Below, one piece after another: positions 10,239 to 18,312 of a stretch of 28,045 bases of DNA; within the stretch, counting starts at the first letter, position 1; every line of letters starts with the position of its first letter. The stretch lies in the NCBI RefSeq assembly GCF_035998295.1, contig NZ_DASYHS010000201.1, positions 1-28,045 on the forward strand, given 5' to 3'. Position numbers and translations under genes: made by a program. Origin of the DNA: DASYHS01 sp035998295. Lineage in GTDB: Bacteria > Pseudomonadota > Alphaproteobacteria > Azospirillales > Azospirillaceae. Under the pieces are notes generated by a model, which saw nothing but the letters and a program-made list of their open reading frames with translations, did not search any database and was not told the DNA's origin.

Positions 10239-10934
10239 ATGAAGCGTGCGAGGCTTGTCCGCCGCGCCCTGCGTTTCCTGGGGGTCGCGGCGGCGGGGTT
10301 CGTCCTGCTGTCGGCGGCCTGGGTCCTCGCCTACGGGGTAGTGCCGGCGCCGGTGACCGCGCTGATGCTGATCCGCGCCGTCCAGGGCCACGGGCTCGAC
10401 AAGGACTGGGTGGCGGTCGAGGCGATCTCCCCCCATCTCGTGCGCGCCGTGATCGCGGCCGAGGACAGCAAGTTCTGCCAGCATTCCGGCTTCGACTGGG
10501 AGGCGTTGCGCAGCGCCGTCGACGAGCAGCTCGCGGGCGGGCGCATGCTCGGCGGCAGCACGATCTCGATGCAGACCGCCAAGAACGCCTTCCTGTGGCC
10601 GGACAGGACCTATCTGCGCAAGGCGGTGGAGGCCTGGTTCACGGTCCTGATCGAGGCCGCCTGGCCGAAGCGGCGGATCATGGAGATGTATCTGAACCTC
10701 GCCGAATGGGGGCCGGGCGTCTACGGCGCCGAGGCCGCGGCGCGGCACTGGTTCGGCCGGCCGGCCGCGGATCTGACGGCCCGGCAGGCAGCACTGCTCG
10801 CCGCCGCGCTGCCCAACCCGCTGGATCGGTCGCCGGGCCGCCCCTCCGCCTACCTGTCGCGCCGCGCCGGCACGATCGAGCAGCGCATGGCGATCGTGCG
10901 GCGCGACGGCCTCGCCGCCTGCGTGGACCCGTAA
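10239..10934 (+). CDS. mtgA: Monofunctional peptidoglycan glycosyltransferase MtgA
   Basis: This 231-residue inner-membrane enzyme polymerises lipid II into glycan strands in the periplasm (glycosyltransferase family 51, without a transpeptidase domain). One N-terminal anchor lies at about residues 11-33. The catalytic domain has AAEDSKFCQHSGFDWEA with catalytic Glu 75, then GGSTISMQTAKN (105-116), then KRRIMEMYLNLAEWGPGVYG with the second conserved Glu 149, then ARQAALLAAALPNP. Length and motif order are normal for MtgA. ATG 10239 has only a weak GAAG upstream. It is transcribed divergently from the helicase gene, and lysK follows after 101 bp with its own likely promoter. Confidence 0.95.
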   Translation: MKRARLVRRALRFLGVAAAGFVLLSAAWVLAYGVVPAPVTALMLIRAVQGHGLDKDWVAVEAISPHLVRAVIAAEDSKFCQHSGFDWEALRSAVDEQLAGGRMLGGSTISMQTAKNAFLWPDRTYLRKAVEAWFTVLIEAAWPKRRIMEMYLNLAEWGPGVYGAEAAARHWFGRPAADLTARQAALLAAALPNPLDRSPGRPSAYLSRRAGTIEQRMAIVRRDGLAACVDP

Positions 10935-10965
10935 CCGCCGCCCGTAACCGCTCGCAACCGCCGCG

Positions 10966-10994
10966 TTGATTCCGGATGCGGACCGCTCTAGGGT
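10966..10994 (+). promoter_or_regulatory. Candidate promoter of lysK
   Basis: TTGATT (10966-10971), a 17-nt spacer, and TAGGGT (10989-10994) give a leader of roughly 35 nt. The -35 matches 4 of 6 and the -10 matches 3 of 6, a quality common in high-GC alphaproteobacteria. Confidence 0.4.
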
Positions 10995-11035
10995 CGCCGG
11001 ACTTTTCTCCATCCGTGTTCAGAGGCACGCCGATC

Positions 11036-12634
11036 ATGACGAGCGAACGGGAACTGGCCCTTCAGGCCCGGGCATGGCCCTTCGAGGAAGCGCGCAAGCT
11101 GGTCGCGCGCTTCGCGAAACGGCCGCCGGCCAAAGGCTACGTCCTGTTCGAGACCGGCTACGGCCCCTCGGGCCTGCCGCATATCGGCACCTTCGGCGAG
11201 GTCGTCCGCACGACCATGGTGCGCCAGGCCTTCACCCGCATGTCCGACCTGCCGACCCGCCTGTTCTGCTTCTCCGACGACATGGACGGGTTGCGCAAGG
11301 TGCCGGACAACGTCCCGAACCAGGCCATGCTGCGCGAGCACCTGGGCAAGCCGCTGACGCGCGTGCCCGACCCGTTCGGGCAGTACGAGAGCTTCGGCCA
11401 CCACAACAACGCGATGCTGCGCCGTTTCCTGGACGGCTTCGGCTTCGAGTACGAGTTCCAGTCCTCGACGGACTGGTACGGCTCGGGCCGGTTCGACGAG
11501 GCGCTGCTCGCCGTGCTCCGCCGCTACGACGAGGTGATGGCGGTGATGCTGCCCACGCTCGGCGAGGAGCGCCAGCAGAGCTACAGCCCGTTCCTGCCGG
11601 TCTCGCCCAGGACCGGCCGCGTGCTGCAGGTGCCGATCCTGGAGCGCGACCCCGACGCCGGCACCATCGTCTTCGAGGACGAGGACGGCACCCGCACGGA
11701 GGTGCCGGTCACCGGCGGCCGGTGCAAGCTGCAGTGGAAGCCGGACTGGGGCATGCGCTGGCATGCGCTCGGCGTCGACTACGAGATGTCGGGCAAGGAC
11801 CTGATCGCGTCCGTCCAGCTCGGCTCCGAGATCTGCCGCATCCTCGGCAGCCAGCCGCCCGAAGGCTTCAACTACGAGCTGTTCCTGGACGAGAAGGGCC
11901 AGAAGATCAGCAAGTCCAAGGGCAACGGCCTGACCGTCGACGAATGGCTGCGCTACGCCCCCTCGGAGAGCCTGGCGCTCTACATGTACAACAAGCCGCG
12001 CGCGGCCAAGCGGCTCTATTTCGACGTGATCCCGCGCGCGGTCGACGACTACCTGACCTTCGTCGGCAAGTTCCACCAGGAGGACGAGGCGAAGCGGCTC
12101 GAGAACCCGGCCTGGCACATCCACGCCGGCACGGCGCCGCAGGTCCGGACCGACATCGGCTTCAGCATCCTGCTGAACCTGGCGGCGGTCGCGAATGCCG
12201 AGACCAAGGACGTGATGTGGGGCTTCATCAGCCGCTACGCGCCCGATGCGAGCCCCGAGGCCAACCCCTTCCTCGACCGGCTGGTCGGACACGCGGTCGC
12301 CTACTACCAGGACTTCGTGAAGCCGGCGAAGCGCTACCGCGCGCCCAGCGCCGAGGAGCGCGCGGCGATCGAGGACCTGCTGGCGGAACTGGAGCGCCTG
12401 CCCGGCACGGCCGGGGCCGAGGAGATCCAGAACCGCGTCTACGAGGTCGGCAAGCGCCACCCCTTCCCGGAGCTGAAGGCGTGGTTCCAGGCGCTGTACG
12501 AGGTGCTGCTCGGCCAGTCGACCGGCCCGCGCATGGGCTCCTTCATCGAGCTCTATGGCGTGGACAACACGCGGGAGCTGATCCGCGGCGCCCTCGGCCG
12601 CGGACCCGGGGGCGAGGCGGCCGGCCTGGCCTGA
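11036..12634 (+). CDS. lysK: Class I (archaeal-type) lysyl-tRNA synthetase
   Basis: This 532-residue aminoacyl-tRNA synthetase charges tRNA-Lys with lysine in the cytoplasm. It is a class I enzyme (Rossmann catalytic domain), not the common bacterial class II LysRS. The HIGH-type motif is PHIGT (48-52, in GPSGLPHIGTFGE) and the KMSKS-type motif is KISKS (290-294). Family-specific stretches include FCFSDDMDGLRKVPDN and STDWYGSGRF. Class I LysRS is known in archaea, spirochaetes and many alphaproteobacteria, so its presence supports the taxonomic placement. ATG 11036 fits the family N-terminus better than an in-frame ATG 60 bases upstream, which would lie at the predicted -10. It is a single gene, with a 134-bp gap before the next gene. 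Confidence 0.96.
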   Translation: MTSERELALQARAWPFEEARKLVARFAKRPPAKGYVLFETGYGPSGLPHIGTFGEVVRTTMVRQAFTRMSDLPTRLFCFSDDMDGLRKVPDNVPNQAMLREHLGKPLTRVPDPFGQYESFGHHNNAMLRRFLDGFGFEYEFQSSTDWYGSGRFDEALLAVLRRYDEVMAVMLPTLGEERQQSYSPFLPVSPRTGRVLQVPILERDPDAGTIVFEDEDGTRTEVPVTGGRCKLQWKPDWGMRWHALGVDYEMSGKDLIASVQLGSEICRILGSQPPEGFNYELFLDEKGQKISKSKGNGLTVDEWLRYAPSESLALYMYNKPRAAKRLYFDVIPRAVDDYLTFVGKFHQEDEAKRLENPAWHIHAGTAPQVRTDIGFSILLNLAAVANAETKDVMWGFISRYAPDASPEANPFLDRLVGHAVAYYQDFVKPAKRYRAPSAEERAAIEDLLAELERLPGTAGAEEIQNRVYEVGKRHPFPELKAWFQALYEVLLGQSTGPRMGSFIELYGVDNTRELIRGALGRGPGGEAAGLA

Positions 12635-12683
12635 GGCCGGAATCCGGCACGGGCGGGCGGCAGGGGCGGGCGGAGCCGGCGGG

Positions 12684-12740
12684 CGGAACCGGCGCCGGGG
12701 GGCCATGTTGTCCGAGGGACGGCCGGCGGTGCCGGTTCCG
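12684..12740. repeat. Inverted repeat between lysK and sugar dehydrogenase gene
   Basis: A perfect 10-bp inverted repeat (CGGAACCGGC at 12684-12693, GCCGGTTCCG at 12731-12740) surrounds a 37-nt, very GC-rich loop. It could be part of a lysK terminator, but no T-run follows. The rest of the 134-bp gap holds nothing else clear. Confidence 0.35.
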
Positions 12741-12768
12741 CGACCTTTCCCTGTGCCGGAGTATGGAC

Positions 12769-13923
12769 ATGGCCCGGAAGACCTGTATCGCGATCCTCGC
12801 CGCCGCCGCGGCGGCCCTGCCCGCCGCGGCCATCGCCCAGGACCGCACGATCGGGAGCGAGAGCGGAGAGATCCGCGTCGAGACCCTGGCCGATGGCCTG
12901 GAGCACCCGTGGGGGCTCGCCTTCCTGCCCGACGGGCGGGCGCTGGTGACCGAGCGGCCCGGACGGCTGCGCATCCTGGAGCCCGGCGGCGCGCTGTCCG
13001 ACCCCCTGTCCGGCGTGCCGGAGGTCTTCGCGCAGAGGCAGGGCGGCCTGCTGGACGTGGCCGTCGATCCGGAGTTCGAGACGAACGGCCTGGTCTACCT
13101 GTCCTACGCCGAGCCCGGCGAGGGCGGGGCGTCGACGGCCGTGGCGCGCGGCCGGCTGGCCGAGGGCGGGCTCGATGACGTGGAGGTGATCTTCCGCCAG
13201 GAGCCGAAGGTCTCGGGCGGCGCCCATTTCGGCTCGCGGATCGCCTTCTCGCCCGACGGCACCGTCTTCGTCGGCCTGGGCGAGCGGTTCAAGTTCGATC
13301 CCGCCCAGGACCTTTCGAACCATCTCGGCGCCGTGGTCCGGGTCAATCCCGACGGGTCGGTGCCGGACGACAACCCGTTCGTCGGGGAAAGCGGCGCGCG
13401 GCCGGAGATCTGGTCCTACGGCCATCGCAACATCCAGGGGGCGGCGGTCCATCCGGAGACCGGGGCGCTGTGGGTCGTCGAGCACGGGCCGCGCGGCGGC
13501 GACGAGGTCAACATCGCCGAAGCCGGGCGCAACTACGGCTGGCCGCTGGTGAGCTGGGGACGGCACTATGCCGGCGAGAACATCCCCGATCCCCCGACCC
13601 GGCCCGACCTCGCCCAGTCCGTCTTCCACTGGACCCCCGTCATCGCGGCCTCGGGCATGGACTTCTACACCGCCGACCTGTTCGGGGACTGGCAGGGGGA
13701 CCTCCTGGTGGGCGGTCTCGTCGCGAAGTCGATCATCCGCCTCGATCAGGACGGGCAGGAGGTCTCGGAGGCGGAGCGCCTGAACCTGGGAGCCCGGGTC
13801 CGCGACGTCGCCGTCGGTCCCGAGGGCGCGGTCTACGCGCTGACCGACGAGGACAATGGCGCGGTCCTGCGACTCACTCCCGCCGACCGGGCGCCCGACG
13901 CGACCGCCGAAGAGACGGAGTGA
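12769..13923 (+). CDS. PQQ-dependent glucose/sorbosone-type sugar dehydrogenase, periplasmic
   Basis: This 384-residue exported protein has the soluble six-bladed beta-propeller fold (GSDH family), whose members oxidise aldose sugars with PQQ as cofactor. The signal peptide ends near residue 23 (AIAQ). Typical blocks are LEHPWGLAFLPDGRALVTER (45-64), QGGLLDVAVDP, GGAHFGSRIAFSPDG with the likely catalytic His 153, NHLGAVVRVNPDGS, IWSYGHRNIQGA and VVEHGPRGGDEVN. ATG 12769 is chosen over ATG 12763 because GGAG (12758-12761) is 7 nt from the former and only 1 nt from the latter. The substrate is unknown. Many chromosomal relatives of this type have weak or unproved sugar activity. Its stop overlaps a possible GTG start of the small gene that follows. 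Confidence 0.92.
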   Translation: MARKTCIAILAAAAAALPAAAIAQDRTIGSESGEIRVETLADGLEHPWGLAFLPDGRALVTERPGRLRILEPGGALSDPLSGVPEVFAQRQGGLLDVAVDPEFETNGLVYLSYAEPGEGGASTAVARGRLAEGGLDDVEVIFRQEPKVSGGAHFGSRIAFSPDGTVFVGLGERFKFDPAQDLSNHLGAVVRVNPDGSVPDDNPFVGESGARPEIWSYGHRNIQGAAVHPETGALWVVEHGPRGGDEVNIAEAGRNYGWPLVSWGRHYAGENIPDPPTRPDLAQSVFHWTPVIAASGMDFYTADLFGDWQGDLLVGGLVAKSIIRLDQDGQEVSEAERLNLGARVRDVAVGPEGAVYALTDEDNGAVLRLTPADRAPDATAEETE

Positions 13924-13988
13924 GTCCGGCCGGTCCCGAATCGCCTCGCGGACTGTTGGAGAAGGAGGACACCCAACGCCACTGGTGG

Positions 13989-14324
13989 ATGATGACGGGA
14001 GATGATGACGGCCGGATCAGGCTCTCCGACGTGCTGGAGCCGGTGCTCAACGCGGCGGAGCAGGACGACGAGGAGCTGGACCGCGCGGTCGGCCTCGTCG
14101 CGGAGGCCCTCGCCGCGCTGGGCGCCCTGCTGGTCGGGCCGACCGGCGACCCGGTCCCGGGCGCCTCGGACGAGATGGCCGTCCTGGGGGCGCTCAACAC
14201 CTACGGCCAGATCCTGGTCCGCGGCGGGCGTCTCGAGGAGGCGCTGATGGTGACCGAGCTGATGGACAGGATCCGCGCCCTCGGCGCCGAGGACGGCCCC
14301 GTCCCGGAGGGCGGGACGGAGTGA
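13989..14324 (+). CDS. Small acidic hypothetical protein
   Basis: This protein has 111 residues from ATG 13989. It is acidic and mostly helical, with no signal peptide, and I recognise no family. The reading frame is open further back to GTG 13920, which overlaps the stop of the dehydrogenase gene (GTGA) and would give 134 residues by coupling. A good AAGGAGG at 13963-13969 is too far (about 19 nt) from ATG 13989, so the start is unresolved. The amidase gene converges from the other side 16 bp away. The composition (DEELDRAVGLVAEALAALG; GGRLEEALMVTELMDRIRAL) suggests paired amphipathic helices. Confidence 0.65.
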   Translation: MMTGDDDGRIRLSDVLEPVLNAAEQDDEELDRAVGLVAEALAALGALLVGPTGDPVPGASDEMAVLGALNTYGQILVRGGRLEEALMVTELMDRIRALGAEDGPVPEGGTE

Positions 14325-14340
14325 GACGCCTCCCGGAGGC

Positions 14341-15762
14341 TCAGACCGGCGGCCGCCGGCCGGCCCACGGCCGCCGCTCCTCCAGCGCGCGGCCGATCCG
14401 CAGCACTCCGGGGTCGTCGCAGGGATGCCCCACGATCTGCATCGCCGTCGGCAGGCCGGCGCCGTCGAAGCCGGTCGGGACCGACAGCACCGGACAGCGT
14501 CCGAACAGGTTGAACGGGCCGGTCATGGTCGTGCCGGCGTAGCCGTCCGGTTCCGGCCCGGGCTCCGGCGCCGCGCCGCCGATCGGCGGCGCCACGCGGG
14601 CGAGCGTCGGGCAGAGCAGGGCGTCGTGCCGGGCGAACACCGCGGCCAGCACGCGCCACGCCTCGGTGCGCAGGATCTCCAGCCGCTTGCAGGTGACGGC
14701 GTCGACCGCGAAGCCCGCCTCGATATAGGCGACGACGCGGGGGTCCATCTCCGCGCGCCGGTCGGCGAGGTGATGGCCGAAGAAGGCCGCCTGGAACACG
14801 GCCCAGTGGACCTCCCACGCATCCTCGATCGCGCGCTTCCAGCCGAGGTCGACCTCCTCGACGACCGCCCCGGCCGCCTCCAGGGCCGCGGCGGCCGCCC
14901 GCAGCCCGGCCTCGACCCCGGGCTCGACCCGGTAGAAGCCGAGATCGACCGAGAGCGCGAGGCGCAGCCCCTCGATGCCGGGGGGCGGCCAGGCGCCGAG
15001 CGGCCGGGGCGCCGCCTGGGACAGCGGGTCGCGCAGGTCGGGGCCCTCGGTCACGGCCAGGAACAGGGCCGCATCCTCGACCGTGCGCGCCAGCGGCCCG
15101 AAATGCGACAGCTCGTCGAAGCCCGAAGGCAGGATGTCCATGGGAATGCGGCCATGGCTCGGCTTCAGGCCGACCACGCCGCAGCAGGCCGCCGGGATGC
15201 GCACGGACCCGCCCATGTCCGTGCCCTCGGCCAGCGGAACGCAGCCTGCCGCGACCGCGGCCCCCGAACCGCCGGACGAGCCGCCGGGCGTGCGCTCCAG
15301 GTCCCAGGGATTGCGGGTCACGCCCCACAGCGGGCTCTCCGTCGTGCCGGCATGGGCGAATTCCGGCGTCGTCGTCTTGCCGACCAGTATCGCTCCCGCC
15401 GCGGCCAGCCGCTCGACGATGGCGGCGTCGTGGTCGGGGACCCAGTCGGCGTAGAGGCGCGAGCCGAGCGTGGTGCGCCGGCCCCTGGTCGGCGTCATGT
15501 CCTTCACCGCGATAGGGACGCCATGGAGCGGGCCGAGCCGCCGGCCCTCCCTGGCAGCCCGTGCGGCGGCCAGTTCGGCGGCGCGCGCCGCCTCCATCGC
15601 CTCTTCGCGATACACGAAGCAGAAGGCGTTCAGCGCCGGGTTCACCTCCTCGATGCGCGCCAGCGCGTTCTCGACCACGCGCACCGGCGAGAGCGCGCCG
15701 TCGCGGATGCGCCGCGCCAGCTCGGCCGCGGGAGTGAAGCAGAGGTCGAGGTCGGCGCTCAT
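14341..15762 (-). CDS. Amidase (amidase-signature family), last gene of the ABC importer operon
   Basis: This 473-residue cytoplasmic hydrolase cleaves amide bonds with a Ser-cisSer-Lys triad. Lys 87 is in GVPIAVKDMTPTRG, the Gly/Ser block GGSSGGSGAAVAAG (160-173) carries the cis-Ser, and the nucleophile Ser 186 is in GTDMGGSVRIP. No signal peptide is present. The family includes GatA, allophanate hydrolase and many amidases. The absence of gatB/gatC nearby and the position in a transporter operon argue against GatA. The start overlaps the stop of the upstream ATPase gene (ATGA), so it is co-translated with the importer. This implies that the imported compound, or a product of it, carries an amide bond that this enzyme cleaves. 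The substrate cannot be named. Confidence 0.94.
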   Translation of the reverse strand: MSADLDLCFTPAAELARRIRDGALSPVRVVENALARIEEVNPALNAFCFVYREEAMEAARAAELAAARAAREGRRLGPLHGVPIAVKDMTPTRGRRTTLGSRLYADWVPDHDAAIVERLAAAGAILVGKTTTPEFAHAGTTESPLWGVTRNPWDLERTPGGSSGGSGAAVAAGCVPLAEGTDMGGSVRIPAACCGVVGLKPSHGRIPMDILPSGFDELSHFGPLARTVEDAALFLAVTEGPDLRDPLSQAAPRPLGAWPPPGIEGLRLALSVDLGFYRVEPGVEAGLRAAAAALEAAGAVVEEVDLGWKRAIEDAWEVHWAVFQAAFFGHHLADRRAEMDPRVVAYIEAGFAVDAVTCKRLEILRTEAWRVLAAVFARHDALLCPTLARVAPPIGGAAPEPGPEPDGYAGTTMTGPFNLFGRCPVLSVPTGFDGAGLPTAMQIVGHPCDDPGVLRIGRALEERRPWAGRRPPV

Positions 15763-16535
15763 GCGTAGTCCCTGAAGCTCTCCGCGGCCTGGCGGTCGTA
15801 GCCCTGGCTGGCGCGCAGCAGCTGGAGCGTGTAGTCCTCGCGCGCCGCACCCCGCTTCAGCTCGTCCACGCCCATCTCCTCGACGACGCGCCCGCGGTTC
15901 ATCACCGCGAGCCGGTCGCACATGTAGGAGACGACCGCGAGGTTGTGGCTGACCAGCACGTAGGTCAGGCCGTGGTCGGCGCGCAGGCGGCGCAGCAGGT
16001 TCAAGATCTCCGCCTGGACCGAGACGTCGAGCGCCGAGGTCGGCTCGTCCAGCAGCAGCACCCGCGGCTCCAGGATCAGCGCGCGGGCGATCGCGACGCG
16101 CTGGCGCTGGCCGCCGGAGAGCTGGTGGGGAAAGCGGAAGCGGAACTGCGGGCCGAGGCCCACTTCCCGCAGCACCCGGTCGATGCGGCGGTCCGCGTCG
16201 CCGAGCCGGTGGATCGCGACCGGTTCGGCCAGGATGCCGTCCACGGTGTGGCGGGGATGCAGCGAGCCGTAGGGGTCCTGGAACACCATCTGGCAGCGCT
16301 TGTAGAAGGCGCGGTCGCGGTGCCGGCCCTGGGCGACGCCGTCGACCTCGACCGTGCCGGTCCAGTCGGGATTGAGCCCGCAGACCGCGCGCAGCACCGT
16401 CGACTTGCCCGAGCCGGACTCGCCGACCAGGCCGTAGCTCTCGCCCTCGGCGACGCTGAACGAGATCGAGCGGACGGCCTCGATGGCGGAAGCGCCGACG
16501 CCGAAGACGACCCGCAGGTCGCGTACGGTGATCAT
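15759..16535 (-). CDS. Peptide-type ABC transporter ATPase (DppF/OppF-like)
   Basis: This 258-residue ATP-hydrolysing subunit belongs to a peptide/nickel-class importer on the cytoplasmic face. Walker A is GESGSGKST (38-46), the signature LSGGQ is at 139-143, and Walker B is LLLDEP (160-165), followed by TSALD. It pairs with the ATPase at 16532-17383 to form the heterodimer typical of Dpp/Opp systems. It is shorter than many OppF proteins and ends soon after the switch region, so the usual C-terminal oligopeptide/dipeptide extension is reduced. It overlaps both neighbours by 4 bases (ATGA) and has GAGGAG about 8 nt before its ATG. Confidence 0.94.
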   Translation of the reverse strand: MITVRDLRVVFGVGASAIEAVRSISFSVAEGESYGLVGESGSGKSTVLRAVCGLNPDWTGTVEVDGVAQGRHRDRAFYKRCQMVFQDPYGSLHPRHTVDGILAEPVAIHRLGDADRRIDRVLREVGLGPQFRFRFPHQLSGGQRQRVAIARALILEPRVLLLDEPTSALDVSVQAEILNLLRRLRADHGLTYVLVSHNLAVVSYMCDRLAVMNRGRVVEEMGVDELKRGAAREDYTLQLLRASQGYDRQAAESFRDYA

Positions 16536-17383
16536 CCTCGGCTCTCCTCAAGCCAGGCGGGATCGCGGTCGAGCACGGGCAGCTCCGGCCGCGGGTCGTC
16601 CAGGCGCGGCAGGCTGCCGAGCAGCCCGCGGGTATAGGGGTGGGTCGCGGAATGCAGGTCCGCCGCCCGGCAGGTCTCGACGACGCGGCCGGCATACATG
16701 ATCAGGATGCGGTCGCAGAACGAGGCGACGAGGTTGAGGTCGTGGCTGATGAACACCAGCCCCATGCCGCGCGAGCTGCACAGCTCGTCCATGATCGCCA
16801 GCACCTGCATCTGGACGGTCACGTCGAGCGCCGAGGTCGGCTCGTCCGCAATCAGCAGGTCGGGGTCGGGGATCAGCATCATCGCGATCATGATGCGCTG
16901 GCCCATGCCGCCGGAGACCTCGTGCGGGTAGAGGCCGAAGACGCGCTCGGGGTCGCGGATGCGCACCGCCTCCAGCATCTCCAGCGCGCGCCGGCGCGCC
17001 TCGGTGCGGCCGGCCTTGCTGTGGACGCGGTAGGCCTCGGCGATCTGGCGGCCGACGGTCATCACGGGGTTCAGCGAGAATTTCGGGTCCTGCATCACCA
17101 TCGAGATGCGCCGGCCGCGGATCTCGCGCATCCGCCGCTCCGACGCCGTCAGCAGGTCATCGCCCTCGAACGCCATCCGGTCCGCGGTGACGACGCCCGG
17201 GGCGGGCACGAGGCCGAGCACGGCGCGGCCGGTCAGCGACTTGCCCGAACCGGACTCGCCGACGATGCCGAGCTTCTCGCGGCCGACCTCGAACGAGACG
17301 CCGCGCACGGCCTCGGCAAGGCCGTGGCGGGTCGGGAACGCGATGCGCAGGTTCGCGACCGAGAGGAGGGGGGAGGCGGTCAT
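16532..17383 (-). CDS. Peptide-type ABC transporter ATPase (DppD/OppD-like)
   Basis: This 283-residue ATPase subunit pairs with the adjacent DppF-like subunit. Walker A is GESGSGKSL (42-50). The signature region reads HEVSGGMGQRIMIAMML, where GGMGQ is a common DppD variant of the ABC motif. Walker B is DLLIADEPTSALD, and FISHDLNLV holds the switch histidine. The C-terminal stretch HSATHPYTRGLLGSLPRLD is the characteristic OppD/DppD extension (HPYT). It overlaps the permease gene upstream and the second ATPase gene downstream by ATGA. Length is slightly short for the family but all motor motifs are intact. Confidence 0.95.
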   Translation of the reverse strand: MTASPLLSVANLRIAFPTRHGLAEAVRGVSFEVGREKLGIVGESGSGKSLTGRAVLGLVPAPGVVTADRMAFEGDDLLTASERRMREIRGRRISMVMQDPKFSLNPVMTVGRQIAEAYRVHSKAGRTEARRRALEMLEAVRIRDPERVFGLYPHEVSGGMGQRIMIAMMLIPDPDLLIADEPTSALDVTVQMQVLAIMDELCSSRGMGLVFISHDLNLVASFCDRILIMYAGRVVETCRAADLHSATHPYTRGLLGSLPRLDDPRPELPVLDRDPAWLEESRG

Positions 17384-18312
17384 GAGCTCTTCGGGTCCAG
17401 GACGTCGCGCAGGCCGTCGCCCAGCAGGTTGAAGCCGAGGCTGACGATGAAGATGGCGATGCCGGGGATGGTCGCGACCCACCACTGCTCCAGCAGGTAC
17501 TGCCGGCCGGCCGCGATCATGGCGCCCCATTCCGGCAGCGGCGGCTGGGCGCCGAGGCCGAGGAAGCCGAGCCCGGCGGCGGTCAGGATGATGCCGGCCA
17601 TGTCGAGCGTGACGCGCACGATCAGCGACGAGGTGCACAGCGGCACGACGTGGCCGAGGATGATGCGCGCGCGGGACGCGCCCTGCAGGCGGACCGCGTT
17701 GATGAAGTCGCTGCTGCGGATCGTGATCGTCTCGGCCCTGGCGATGCGGGCGTAGGGCGGCCAGGAGGTGATGGCGATCGCGATCACCGCGTTCTCGATG
17801 CCGGGGCCGAGTGCCGCGACGAAGGCCAGCGCCAGGATCAGCTTCGGGAAGGCCAGGAAGATGTCGGTCACGCGCATCAGCACGGCGTCGACCCAGCCGC
17901 CGACATAGCCCGAGATCGTGCCGACCGCGAGGCCGGCGAGCGGCGCCGTCAGCGCCACCAGGGCGACGATGTAGAGCGTCAGCCGCGAGCCGTGGACGAT
18001 GCGCGAGAAGATGTCGCGGCCCAGCTCGTCCGTGCCGAGCCAGTGCGCCGCGCTGGGCGGCTGCAGGCGCTCCAGCAGGTTCTGGTCGTAGGGCGAGTAG
18101 GGGGCGATCAGCGGCGCGAAGGCCGCCAGCACGACCAGCAGGACCACGATCGCCAAGCCGACCATGGCGAGCCGGTTGCGCGACAGCGACAGCCAGCCGG
18201 CATAGACGCGGCCGAGGCGCGCCTGGAGGCGCGAGCGCGGGGTATCGGTGAGCAGCCACTCGCGCGAGAAGCGCGCGGGCGGCGGCGAGAGGCGGTCGTC
18301 CGTGGTGGTCAT
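17380..18312 (-). CDS. Peptide-type ABC transporter permease (DppC/OppC-like)
   Basis: This 310-residue inner-membrane permease follows the DppC plan. A charged cytoplasmic N-terminus of about 50 residues precedes the first helix (LAMVGLAIVVLLVVLAAFAP). The family block HWLGTDELGRDIFSRIVHGS follows, then about five more helices. The ATPase-coupling (EAA) loop is around RLQGASRARIILGHVVPL. It forms the translocation pore with the DppB-like subunit. It starts at ATG 18312 within the stop of that gene and ends within the start of the ATPase gene, so the operon is fully coupled. Confidence 0.95.
   Translation of the reverse strand: MTTTDDRLSPPPARFSREWLLTDTPRSRLQARLGRVYAGWLSLSRNRLAMVGLAIVVLLVVLAAFAPLIAPYSPYDQNLLERLQPPSAAHWLGTDELGRDIFSRIVHGSRLTLYIVALVALTAPLAGLAVGTISGYVGGWVDAVLMRVTDIFLAFPKLILALAFVAALGPGIENAVIAIAITSWPPYARIARAETITIRSSDFINAVRLQGASRARIILGHVVPLCTSSLIVRVTLDMAGIILTAAGLGFLGLGAQPPLPEWGAMIAAGRQYLLEQWWVATIPGIAIFIVSLGFNLLGDGLRDVLDPKSS

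Noticed and set aside
14341..15762. Amidase as GatA subunit of the tRNA amidotransferase
   Set aside because: There are no gatB/gatC neighbours, and it is translationally coupled to an ABC importer, which fits a catabolic amidase better.
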